Below are positions 21,401 to 29,639 of a stretch of 64,000 bases of DNA, one piece after another. The stretch comes from Eublepharis macularius (taxonomy: Eukaryota; Chordata; Lepidosauria; Squamata; Eublepharidae). Each line of letters starts with the position of its first letter. The stretch's first letter is position 1. Made by a program: the position numbers and the translations under genes. Location: assembly GCF_028583425.1 (NCBI RefSeq), contig NC_072801.1, positions 61,209,766 through 61,273,765 of the forward strand, read 5' to 3'. The notes beneath the pieces are model-generated. The model ran no database searches, had not been told where the DNA came from, and saw only the letters and a list, made by a program, of their open reading frames with translations.

Positions 21401-23379
21401 AAAAAATATAATGTCCAGGACTCTTTGAAATGCTAAGTCTTCCATGAGGAATATGTGGTTCCAGATAGAAAGAATAGTCAGAGGAAGGACGCTCACAATG
21501 GATCCGTGCAGTTTCTCCCACTAAGTATCCCCAGGGAGGTTCCACATAGATAAAAGGAGCAGAAATGATCTGCCTGAATTATGAAAGAAACAAGAACATA
21601 ATCATGTATTGGCGTGTGGAGAGAGAAACGTCAACATATATTAAACGTTCAGCCAAAGAAGTGCACATAATCATATAGTAGATATATCTCAATAGTTTAT
21701 CAGAATTTCTTTACTTATTTTCTTTCTTTTTTTTCCTTTCTTTTTAAAAGATGTTCAATTTCAGTGATTTATTTGGCACTTATATTTTAAAATCCTGGTT
21801 TTCATTTGAAGAGTTCTGGGCTCTTCGGAGAATTTCCAGTCACCACCACCACCCTTAGCAGCAATGATTATACTACAAAGCGCTTCAAATAACACATGAG
21901 AATCCATACCACAACACCCTGTAATCAATATTGGCCATAAATGGCAGATAGCGAGAAGGTCAGGGAAGAATTAGAACCATGGCTTTCCTATTTCACAGCT
22001 GAGTTTAAAGATGATATTCTCAAACATTGCGGAGAAAATGGCAAACCTCTCCTAGAATCCACAACCTGCCTGGTAGGAATCACATGACTGAATGCTCTTC
22101 TATATACAAAATCCCTGCACCAAGAAAACTGAATGTCAGGGCTGCTTCTAATCTGTCTTCCTCCCTGACATGCACAGAGGATACTAGTGGGAGTCTTGGG
22201 GTTCGTTTGCGCTTCAGGACATGTCGGTTACCTGGTGCAACCACTGGCCACATTGCTGCGCAGTAGCAACAGATCTTTGCTCACCCCCATGACAAGCTGG
22301 GTTGAAAAATGTATGGCTGTTCATGGGTTGGCCAGTGCCCTGTTTGTGGGGCAACGCAACCAGACTATTGATTTCACTGAGGGGTGAACAGTCACTAAGT
22401 ACTGACTAAACCATGTCACAGCATATTGAAACAGGTAAATAAGTAAATATTTACTTATTTAGCTAGTTCATTTATATCCCAGCTTTCTCAATGGATATCC
22501 AAAGTGGCTTACATTGTTCTCTTCTCCATTTTATCCTCACAACAACCCTGTGAGGTAGGTTAGTCTTGGCATAAGAGTGACTGGCCCAACATGACCCAGT
22601 GAGCTTCCATGGCAGAGTGGAGATTCGAATCTGAGTCTCCCTGATTATAGGCTGACACTCTAATCATCACTATACCACATTATATAAATGAGCCCTTATA
22701 GGGCCTTCTATCAGATTTGGAAGGTAAAAGATCCACAAGTTAAAAGAGAAATGTTTCTGCCCCCTCAGCTTTAGTTTAGTTAGTTTAATTTATTCAATTT
22801 TTAGCCTGCCCTCACTGCAAGCAGACTCGGGGCAGGTTACAACAGTAATACAATATAAAAATAAAACAGTAAAATCGCAATCTCCAAGGCATAACTTCTT
22901 ACCTCTGGGCACCTTTTCCTCCTGAGCTACAAAGCAGCCTGGAAAACAGAAAGAGCTGTTACTGGAAAGGTCCCTACTGGATGTAGCTTCCATCCCACCC
23001 ATGGATACGAAAACTGACAGAGGCTGGATCTGGGACTGGCTTTTAAGTTGTTAGATTCTCATGTTAGATTCTCATCCCCAAGCATGTAATTTCATGTGAC
23101 ACAGAAACAGAACACTTCTGAATATGGGCAAGGAGCGAAAGTCTGCAGATGGCCGTTTCTCTCCCTGATCAATAATCACAATCATAATGTGATGCATCTT
23201 TTACAGAGATGAAGGTTTCCAGGGCAGATAGCTGGACTTCCAAGCAGCATCAACTTCAGCTTCTATCCCTCTTATTCTCTCGGTCACATAACCAGAAGAA
23301 AATTTCCCTCTCTCCATTTTCCAGCTGCAGGACATTCTGATTCTCACCAAAACAAGAAGATGAAAGGAGCAGGAATCAT
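6202..23379 (-). CDS. Gene Q: multi-Ig leukocyte-receptor-like gene, 3' end outside window
   Basis: Seven exons are recognised: leader 1 (23379-23348), leader 2 (22938-22903), D1 (21573-21290), D2 (10833-10546), D3 (8839-8555), D4 (6964-6677) and a second D3-type domain (6486-6202). They join in one frame of 1498 bp, 499 codons with one base left over, ready for the next phase-1 exon. No transmembrane exon lies between 6202 and position 1, so the gene should continue to the left. Each Ig exon has the paired cysteines, a Tyr-x-Cys-x-Tyr-type F strand and a VELL/VDLL G strand of LRC-type C2 domains. It is a paralogue of gene P, domain by domain, with an extra D3 copy. Known family members are cell-surface immune receptors or secreted A1BG-like proteins; which of these Q makes cannot be told without its last exons. 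The D1-D2 intron is 10.5 kb because of nested insertions. Confidence 0.7.
6677..6964 (-). CDS. Gene Q exon 6: Ig domain D4
   Basis: A 288-bp phase 1-1 exon with acceptor ctactcacag and donor gttag|gtgagg. It encodes PDLPRPNISLSPSTVAALGS, Cys in ITIRCW, a LNNTF glycosylation sequon and RYRCSYRP. It matches gene P exon 44261-44548 in sequence and in both splice-site contexts. It lies only 190 bp upstream of exon 7. Confidence 0.8.
6990..8062. other. Intron of gene Q; no exon seen
   Basis: Contains a short tgacatcat/atgatgtca-rich inverted stretch (about 7110-7170) and a GC-rich block (7180-7440) whose open frames lack splice sites and similarity. The remainder is unassigned. Confidence 0.4.
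8063..8967. repeat. Segmental duplication, copy 2 (carries exon D3)
   Basis: This 905-bp block is the partner of 4972-6614. It keeps a single, uninterrupted version of the site into which the Penelope element later jumped in copy 1 (catctgacttatatttattt). Part of the block downstream of the exon also resembles 46830-47130 of gene P, so it is old intron sequence that was duplicated again within gene Q. Confidence 0.8.
8555..8839 (-). CDS. Gene Q exon 5: Ig domain D3
   Basis: A 285-bp phase 1-1 exon; acceptor ttgcacag, donor ataaaag|gtaaac. It encodes DRPTISLHPSDRV, NITIRC, KTFYLEKAGSQMPLELE, KYSCRY and NPVELLIK. It aligns with gene P exon 47134-47421. With the upstream polypyrimidine region and the downstream intron it forms an uninterrupted 159-codon frame (8918-8439). 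Confidence 0.8.
9640..10108. mobile_element. MITE with about 45-bp inverted ends
   Basis: The left arm near 9660-9705 (tttgatgagttctccatggagccaacctgtg in part) is the reverse complement of 10060-10105. There is no coding capacity, and a CA repeat near 9915-9931. Target duplication was not resolved. It sits in the D2-D3 intron of gene Q. Confidence 0.6.
10546..10833 (-). CDS. Gene Q exon 4: Ig domain D2
   Basis: A 288-bp phase 1-1 exon; acceptor tattcacag, donor ttattag|gtgaga. It encodes PDLPEPSISMTPSRVELLGS, NVTILCW, KRFYLHKYGS, RYYCSYRPPSGFL and DLVLL. It is the counterpart of gene P exon 50466-50768 but lacks that exon's five-residue insertion. Confidence 0.8.
11230..11628 (+). mobile_element. 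Possible LINE ORF1-like fragment
   Basis: The plus strand from about 11288 encodes a charged segment (TRLEDFYVLKRKRKHGEQNL, then ANRFSPLVELF) that resembles the start of a non-LTR element ORF1. It is preceded by an ATG-led short frame (MATGKQPKRP) in another frame and is cut by a SINE at 11629. The assignment is tentative; no domain is certain. Confidence 0.35.
11629..11872 (+). mobile_element. tRNA-derived SINE
   Basis: It starts with ccagtttggtgtagtggtta (A-box-like), has a ttgattccccactcc B-box-like region, then ccagctgggtgaccttgggc and a tail ending in taaaccgctctgag...ggtggtatataaatcgaat plus (tta)n. This order is that of tRNA-derived SINEs with a LINE-derived tail known in squamates. 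Confidence 0.75.
12264..15866 (+). mobile_element. 5'-truncated L1-type LINE with 16-bp target duplication
   Basis: Flanked by perfect 16-bp direct repeats agaaaaccttctccca (12248-12263 and 15867-15882). It starts inside the reverse transcriptase (EQAGFLPNRQIRDN region) and includes RQGCPLSPLLF and the FADDVMFI catalytic box near 12661-12684. A frameshift near 13215-13248 separates the first frame (to 13248) from the next (13223 to 13848). The C-terminal part, with WWTCEKAKLFW, runs 15136-15525. AATAAA at 15835-15840 precedes an A-rich tail. Without the LTR insertion it is about 2.3 kb. ORF1 and the endonuclease are missing through 5' truncation. Confidence 0.9.
13849..15131. mobile_element. 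Solo LTR (1283 bp) inside the L1 (fossil)
   Basis: It begins tgttac and ends gtaaca, and is flanked by the 4-bp direct repeat taag (13845-13848 and 15132-15135). The L1 coding sequence is recognisable up to and directly after it, so the boundaries are well supported. No internal retroviral genes remain, as in a solo LTR left by recombination. A 4-bp duplication fits an ERV or gypsy-like integrase. It is younger than the L1. Confidence 0.75.
15900..16610. repeat. Minisatellite, period about 160-190 bp
   Basis: At least four diverged units, each with a ccctccaccaag/cactttggggg/ccattttatg block (anchors near 15968, 16157, 16316, 16508) and a tatgggggaaa block. Long open frames here reflect the repeat's composition. 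Confidence 0.6.
16611..17309. repeat. C-rich repeat continuation
   Basis: Contains two related units sharing ccactaccccaggagcaggctggccagcc (parts at 16900-16950 and 17140-17190), a spacing of about 235 bp. No gene seen. Confidence 0.4.
17310..17755. repeat. Three tandem units of about 130 bp plus one inverted unit
   Basis: Units near 17326, 17460 and 17590 share aataacacaactcactt...cagagaatcac...acaattcctgtcaaaaacac. A fourth, inverted copy (about 17650-17750: gaagtgagttgtgttatttt ... ccctgttgtgccctcctact) makes a foldback with the third. Confidence 0.6.
18291..18833 (+). mobile_element. Solo LTR (543 bp) (fossil)
   Basis: It starts tgtcatg and ends catgaca, with ggggg on both sides (18286-18290 and 18834-18838). 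Inside are a ctatataag TATA-like box near 18433 and AATAAA at 18669-18674. No internal genes are present. The family is not named; an ERV or gypsy-like LTR is likely. Confidence 0.7.
18839..21250. other. Intron of gene Q; no gene seen
   Basis: GC-richer from 19000 to 20580, then AT-rich to 21050. No Ig exon, splice-flanked frame or named repeat was recognised. Confidence 0.35.
21290..21573 (-). CDS. Gene Q exon 3: Ig domain D1
   Basis: A 284-bp exon starting in phase 2 and ending in phase 1 (acceptor ataattcag, donor tagaag|gtgagg). It encodes APFIYVEPPWGYLVGETARI, Cys in RIHC, SFYLEPHIPHGRL, EDGGKYTCYSC and PVELLIE. The F strand has a Cys-Tyr-Ser-Cys pair also present in gene P D1. This is the N-terminal Ig domain. 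Confidence 0.85.
22440..22684 (-). mobile_element. tRNA-derived SINE, minus strand
   Basis: On the minus strand it begins gtggtatagtgatgattaga and has attcgaatctccactctgcc, gggccagtcactct and a ggatataaatgaact tail. Organisation matches the SINE at 11629-11872. Confidence 0.65.
22903..22938 (-). CDS. Gene Q exon 2: leader exon of 36 bp
   Basis: Acceptor ctgttttccag and donor cccagag|gtaaga enclose exactly 36 bp, the usual size of leader exon 2 in KIR/LILR genes. Read in the frame set by exon 1 it gives LLCSSGGKGAQ and ends two bases into an Arg codon that exon 3 completes. Confidence 0.8.
23348..23379 (-). CDS. Gene Q exon 1: start codon and signal peptide
   Basis: ATG at 23379-23377 followed by IPAPFIFLF and donor ttttg|gtgaga. 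Joined to exon 2 it forms a short hydrophobic signal peptide. The same arrangement and 32-bp coding length occur in gene P exon 1. Confidence 0.8.
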
Positions 23380-23500
23380 GATGGAGTGATGGGCGGTCTC
23401 TACAAGCTCGATGCCATTGCCACAGATTGTCCTCAACTGTGCTAAGTATGATGTTTCCTGTGAGACCCTAGATTACATCTGAAGCAACAGGAAACTGGGT
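23380..23500 (-). promoter_or_regulatory. Conserved upstream block of gene Q
   Basis: On the plus strand 23472-23497 reads attacatctgaagcaacagg aaactg, closely matching 54349-54374 upstream of gene P. It places a GGAA core about 110 bp upstream of the ATG. A second shared block (acaggaaacatc on the minus strand) lies nearer the start. There is no TATA box. ETS/PU.1-type control is an inference from the GGAA cores and the family's myeloid expression. Confidence 0.4.
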
Positions 23501-24388
23501 AAAGCACCGCCTGCTCCCCATCGCCTTTGACTCTCAACCGGCAGGAAAGGTCTTCTAGGCTCACATATTATCTGTTCACATACAAAAGCAGCCATCCCTT
23601 TGAATCAAACACAAAAAAATCACAATGAAAAACTATAGTGGCTCTGGTTCTGTTGGGCTTGTAACAGTGTCCCTTTGCTTCAGTTTGGTTCTGATAGGAT
23701 TCTCTGGTTCAAGTTGGTTCTGGTGGGTTTTGTTGATTCTTTTTGCTTTGGGAAGCTATTGATCATAGGTTGCTGTTGTGTGTTTGTCTAAAACTTCCTG
23801 TGTCCTGAAGAAAAACAGTTTTGCACTTACTTGTAACTATTGTTACAGGCACACATTGGGACTACGCAGGTGCAGGCCAGCCATGGAGCAAGATTTTCTA
23901 TCTCTAAAGCTGTAGGAGGCGCTCTGTAGTCTCAACTGATATGCACGCCATTTTCATGCCTAAACTCTGCACTGTAGATCAGCACACCTCCTTGTCCCTC
24001 AGTTCTCCTGAGTTGCCGAAGAAGTAAGTTAAAAGACATCCTCACAGCGGGACAGGAGGAAATGAATGTGTGCCTGCACAGAAGACATCCAACAAATGAC
24101 AATTACAGGTAAGTGCAACACTGTTTGCATTGCCATTCTTCTGTGCAGTCCCACATTGGCAGTATAACAAGCTATTCACCAATGGAGGGGGATGTGAGAA
24201 GAAGCAAACAGTGACTATAGCAGAGTACTCCCCACAGCTGCATCAGATCAGGAGTTCATGTCAACAGGATAATGTTGAATGAATGTGTCTGCTGATGACC
24301 AGGTGACAGCCTGACAGATGTCTTGTAGAGGAGTTCCATGCAGGAATGCAGCAAATAGCAATTGGGCCAGCATTGAATGAGTCCTGAC

Positions 24389-24609
24389 CAGGGCTTTTTT
24401 TCAGCAGGAACGCCATGTGGCGCAGAGGGCAATCTAAACTCCCCTCAGTCTGGAGATCAGGGGGCGGGGCCACCAGCCATGTGACCATTTTTGCCGAGGG
24501 CGATTTAAACTTTTAAAAACTCCCCCCTTGTTCCAGCTGACCCAAAGTGACATCATCCTGAGTTCCACCACTGAGTTCCACCACCTCTTTTTCCAGAAAA
24601 AAAGCCCTG
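24389..24609. mobile_element. hAT MITE with 8-bp target duplication
   Basis: The 221-bp element starts cagggctttttttc and ends with its inverse, flanked by perfect 8-bp repeats gtcctgac (24381-24388 and 24610-24617). It lies within the DIRS remnant and is related to 59087-59342. Confidence 0.85.
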
Positions 24610-25732
24610 GTCCTGACCATTATTGGACATGGAATCTCGGCTGTAACGTAGCCATTTAATAGCTGCAACTATCCACCTAGAAAGAAACTGGTTAGAGACA
24701 GGTAGGCCCTTGCGTGGGCCAGCATTACACACAAAGAGAGCCTTTGACCTTCAAAAGGATCTGTGTAGATAGTACAATAAAGCTCTTCTTGCATACAAAG
24801 TGTGGAGTGTGCATTCAGAATCTGATGTGGGGTTTGGAAAGAAAGCTGGAAAAGTCACTTTCTGTTGGAGATGAAACTTAGAAACCACCTTGGGAAGGAA
24901 CTGTAGACTAAGGAGTAGGACAACCTTTTGTGGGAAGAACTGGAGAAATGGAGGGTCCTCCGGAGGACGCCTAATTCCCCCACTCTCCTGAGGGAAGTAA
25001 TGGCTATTAGGAAGGCTACCTTCCAGGATAGTAGTGCAAGAGTGCAACATGCTAGTGAGAGGTTCCATTGAGGAACTCTAGGAGGAAAGATATGAAGTGC
25101 CCTTCTGAGAAATTGTCTGGTGGCATGGTGCGAAAAGACAGATTTGCTGTCTATAGGCTCATGGAATGCCGAGATGGCAACTAGGTGGACCTTGTTCAAG
25201 GAGGCTGTTAAGCCTTGATGTAGGAGTGAGAGCAGACACAAACACAATAGGTAGGGGACATGAAAAGGGGAAATAACCTACATTAAATACCCATTTGACA
25301 AAACCATTTCACTTATGGTCATAGGAAGACCTGGTCAAGTGTTTACAAGCATTCAAGAGAATTTGAGCTACATCCTTAGAGAAGGAGAAGGATTGGGAAC
25401 AATAGTCATGCCATGAGCTTCAGAGAGGCTATGTCATGATGGAGGACTTGGCCCCTTCTTAGAAGTTCTGGTACTTGTGGCAAGTGGTGGAATCATCCTC
25501 TGGCCATATGCCATAGCAAAGGGAACCAATCATGGTTGAGCCAGAAAGGGGCAATAAGAATGCAGTGTGTACAGTAATGTCTGATCCTGCAGAGGATCCT
25601 TGATAGCAGCGGCATTGAGGGAAAGACACAGAAAATTCCTGTCCCAAAGGATTTGAAATGCATCTCCCAGGGCATTGGGATTTAAGCCCATCAGGGACCA
25701 GAATGTACTGGCCTTGGTGCTGCTCGAGGTGG

Positions 25733-26715
25733 CAATTTTTATTTGATTTGATTTTTATTTGATTTGATTTATATTCCACTCTCCCCGCAAGCAGACTTAG
25801 AGCCAAGCTACAAGTGACGAATTACACTTGAACAGCAAGTGGATTGAGTGGAAGGCAAGTGAACAGGGAGAAATACACTTGCCATTCAAGCGTCATTCGT
25901 TACTTGTAGCTTGGCCCTCACGTGTATTCCTCTCTGTTCACTTGCCATTCACTTGATCAAGTGGAGCGCAAGTGAATGGCAAACGAACAGGGAGGAATAC
26001 ACGTGAGTCTGTTCACTTGCCAGGCAAGTGTCATTCGTCACTTGTAACTTGGCTCTCAGAGCAGGTGGAAGTCAGACTGGAATGGATCCAGGACAGAAGA
26101 ATCCTTCAGGAATGCCTGTAGTTGTTCCACCACTGCCCACTCAATCACCATGCCCAGAAATGGGAAGTTTGAGACTGGGCAGTAATTGACCTGGTCAGTG
26201 GGGTTCAAAGATGTTTTTTTCAAGAGAGGATGCACCACCACTTGCTTTAATGCTCCAGGAAAAAACCTGGAGCTTGAGGAGAGATTAACAATGGCCTCCA
26301 ATGGAGCCCGAAGCCCGTCAGCACTGGTCTTCACCAGCCGTGACGGGCAGGGGACCAAGGGGAAGGTGGTGGGTCTCACTGCCCGCAGGATCCTGTCAAC
26401 CTCATCCTGGGAGAGTAGACTGAATTGATCTAATACAGAACCAGAAGATGGCCAAGGGGCCTCCAGTTTCATTACTGTATCAACCGTGGTTGGCAGATTG
26501 CAGTGGAGAGACAGGATCTTACCTGCAAATTAGCTCCCAAAAGCCTCACAGATAATAGTCAGATTCACAGTTTGGCAATCTCCCTGTGAAAGGGAGACCA
26601 AGGACCAAACTATTATAAATAATTGCGCCAGGTATGAGCTTGCAGATGCAATGGAAGCGGCATAGAACTCCTTCTTAGTCACCTTCACTGCCATCTCATA
26701 GGCTTTCAGGCTCAC
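25733..26715 (-). mobile_element. L2/CR1-type LINE fragment
   Basis: The minus strand encodes a diverged reverse-transcriptase N-terminal region: VHPLLKKTSLNPTDQVNYCP, VSNFPFLGMVIEW and LDPFQSDF, with a KKEFYAASIASASS segment upstream. The 3' tail (25733-25799: tctgcttgcggggagagtgg then aaatcaaat repeats) is separated from the coding part by the palindromic MITE at 25800-26055. The element lies within the DIRS remnant. Confidence 0.7.
25800..26055. mobile_element. Interlocked palindromic MITE pair
   Basis: It starts gagccaagctacaagtgacg and ends in the inverse (cacttgtaacttggctc). Flanks are tta (25797-25799) and tca (26056-26058), fitting 3-bp TNA targets. Inside, a complete foldback of about 118 bp (25800 to near 25917, ending agcttggccc) adjoins a second one. 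The same double structure occurs at 46500-46748. Confidence 0.75.
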
Positions 26716-28253
26716 AGGAGGTCAACTTCTGGGAAACCCCAAATATGAAAAATAGGATATATATAGTCACTGCTGATTGACCATTCGTGATGGGGTCTGA
26801 ACAGTCTGCTTAATGAGTCTGCTTTGATGTTTGTAGTGCACGGTATATGTATTGCATAAGGAAGGGTGTTGTTCTGAATGGGCCACAGCCATAGCCTTGA
26901 AGCCTCTTTCCACAGGGTCAGTGATGCCATTCCCCCTTGCTTGTTCAGGTAGTAAAGAACAGTGGTGGTGTCCATTTGTACCTGAACTCTTTTTTTGCAT
27001 AAGAGACGTGCAAAAGAAGCAAGGGAGTAACAGATTGCTCTTAGCATGTGTAGTCTGGGGACCAAGTATCTTGGACTGAGAATTCACCACAGTGTACCAA
27101 CCAACTTAGAAGGGAAGCATCCGTGGTGATAGAAACATCCAGGGTTTGAATTCCAAAGGGAACTCCCCTAAGTAGGTTTTCAGAAAGGGACCACCAGTGT
27201 GAGGATCTTAGAAAAGACATCGGGATGGAAAGGTGGCATAACTGAGAGTCTCTGAACAGGTCGAACTGTTTGAGAAACCAATTCTTAAATGGTCTCATAA
27301 AGAGACATGCAAAAGGAACTATGCTAGTCATGGAAGCCATGGTCTGGATAGATCTGGTCAATTGAAAGCACTTAGCTTGGAACTGTCTCACAAGTGACTG
27401 CAGCGATGCAATCCTATCTGCTGGTAGAAAACTCCTTCCCACTGTCACATCAAGGGTAGCTCCTATAAACTGGATAACTCTGAGTGAGTCTGAGGGAAGA
27501 CTTGTTCCAATTAATCACTAAACCAAGGTTAGAAATAGTGTGAATAGAGAAATCATTGTGCTTACCAAGTGATTCTCTAGACTGGGGAACCAATAGCCAA
27601 TCGTCAAGGTAAGGATAGATAGAGCATCCCTGTGATCTAAGGAATGCTACAATGATAGCCATGCATTAGGTGAAGACTCAGAGGGCTGAAGCTAATCCAA
27701 TGGAAGAGCAGCATACTGGACAGTCTCAGTGTCATAACGAAACCTTAAGTATTTTCTATAGTTAGGGTGTATAGCGTTATGGAAGTAAGTATATTTGAGG
27801 TCTATAACAGCAAACCAAGAACAAGGTTGTAGAAATTGAATTGCATTGGATAACGTCAACATATGAAACTTTTCAACTTTAATGAAGGTATTTAGTTGGC
27901 ATAGATCAAGAATGGGCCTAACCTATAGACAATTCTTCTTGTCTATGAGGAAATATTTTGAGTAGAAATCATGAGGAGATTCCCCCCTGAGGTAACCTCT
28001 GTGTGGCCCCTTTCTGAAGCAACTCAGAGATGGCCACATGTAGTTGTTGTGAAGGAGCTGCAATGGAATCTCTCAGAAGGGATAGGAAGGGTGTCATCGT
28101 TAAACTATTATCAGTTGCAGTTTGGCCAGTCAGAAAAGGGGGGGGGGTTGGCTCTGAGGGTGTTTTGGTGATTAAGATTGCAGTTGTTTGGCTCTTGATT
28201 TATTGGATCATCTTTAAGCACTACAGTGATAAGCAGTATAGCCCCTGTGGGAT

Positions 28254-28868
28254 TGTGAGTCCTGCTTGAAGAGATCTGCTGGGAGGAAATGCCTCCAACT
28301 GTAGTCACAGTTCTGTCAGTTCCAGGGACGGCAGTCCATGGCAGATAGATCCCCAAGCCCCTCACAGCAAGCACTCCAGTGCATTGGTTGAAAGACTTTT
28401 ATTCAGAGATCCATTCAGTTCATGTGTACATCCATAGATGGGAACTGGCAGGAATGATTATACAGGCAAAAGTACTATTGATATAGGGAGCATTATTCCC
28501 CCCTCTCCTTGGGCAGTTTGCATTTAGGCGCGAAAACCTAAGAAGTTACGTGGGAACACAATAGCTTAGTCTATACAAGATTACAGAGAAAGCAGAGTCT
28601 CTCCCTCTCCCCTGTGAAACAGTTACATTTCTGTTTGCAGCTGCAAGGTCAACAATCAGTAGAAGCACATATTTCTAGAGATAACAGGCTGGTTACTTGT
28701 CCTGTGGAAATCGTCATTAGGAAGCAAGGCACTTTTGGTTTTATAATGGCTAACATTGGCATGAGCTTAGTATGTGAACACAGTGCAAATTATAACAGCA
28801 AGAGCATGGCATAAGATCAGGACATAATACAAAATACAATAATGGCATAGATGTGTGCATACATGACA
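28254..28868 (-). mobile_element. Possible solo LTR (fossil)
   Basis: On the minus strand a cattataaaacc TATA-like box (near 28745) precedes AATAAA (near 28400) at LTR-like spacing, with tgt...aca-type ends. No target duplication was found; the call and limits are weak. Confidence 0.3.
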
Positions 28869-29137
28869 AGTTCTTTCTTGTTGCAGCTGAACTTCTGTCT
28901 GAAGAAGGATGGCCTCAGCATGAATATTGCCAGAGGTGAACATCAAAAAGTGGGTATTTTCTTCGTTGCTATAGATTCTCAGGGGAAATGGAGCTGGGGA
29001 ACTAAACCTCTTAGCACAAGTCATAAGTCACTTAGCCTGCTGGAAGTGGAAGTATCACATAAAAAATCCTGCCAATTCAACGACCCAAAATATCACTTGG
29101 CAGCCTGAGATCAGGAATACCTCATTGCTTTTCAGCT

Positions 29138-29639
29138 TGTTAGAAGAGGAGAAGTTGGTGCTCTCCCTTTCCTCAGGGTTTAGAGATGGACAAACTAAAA
29201 AGTTAGAAAAATAGGGCACTCAGGGCATCTGTTTACTTCTTAGTGCCCTGAACTATCCGTTGATGTGTAGATTGCTAATCTCAGGACTTCCTGCTTCTGA
29301 CATCCTTTTCTTCCTGGCTTTGTCTCCCTTCTCTTCATCTTCCACAATGGATGCAGTACTTGTCCTGAAATCCATGTCCATCCTTAGACTAGATAAATAG
29401 ATAGGAATCTATCTCTCCACTTTTCTATTAGAGTATGGAGCTCCTATAATAAGGAACTCTTATTTCTTTTTTAAACCTAAGCTTAGTGAAAGTTTGTTAT
29501 TTTCTCTCTCACAATCACACCTGCCAGAACACTCCATAACCCATCACATTTTTCTCTGCTATTGACGCTACTCTGCAAAGGCTCAACTAAGGATACCTTT
29601 TTATAGTTTCCAGGGCCAGCTATCTTAGTTTTTAATACA
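29138..29639 (+). mobile_element. Ty1/copia solo LTR (fossil)
   Basis: Begins tgttag and ends ataca. Along most of its length it matches the LTR at 49607-50083 in inverse orientation, including the cctcagggttt, tatggagctcctataataag and cagaacactcc blocks. No internal region adjoins it. Confidence 0.6.

Larger units (their letters stand above)
23800..28100 (-). mobile_element. DIRS-type retrotransposon, broken, with later insertions (fossil)
   Basis: On the minus strand the parts follow DIRS order: reverse transcriptase (about 27960-27450, with YLDDWL), RNase H (about 27065-26712, with HIPCTTNIKADSLSR) and a tyrosine-recombinase-like region (about 25250-24250, with AISAFHEPID and LLSWKVAFLIAITSLRRVGE). 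It is broken in several places. A LINE (25733-26715) and a hAT MITE (24389-24609) sit inside it. Ends are approximate. Confidence 0.75.
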
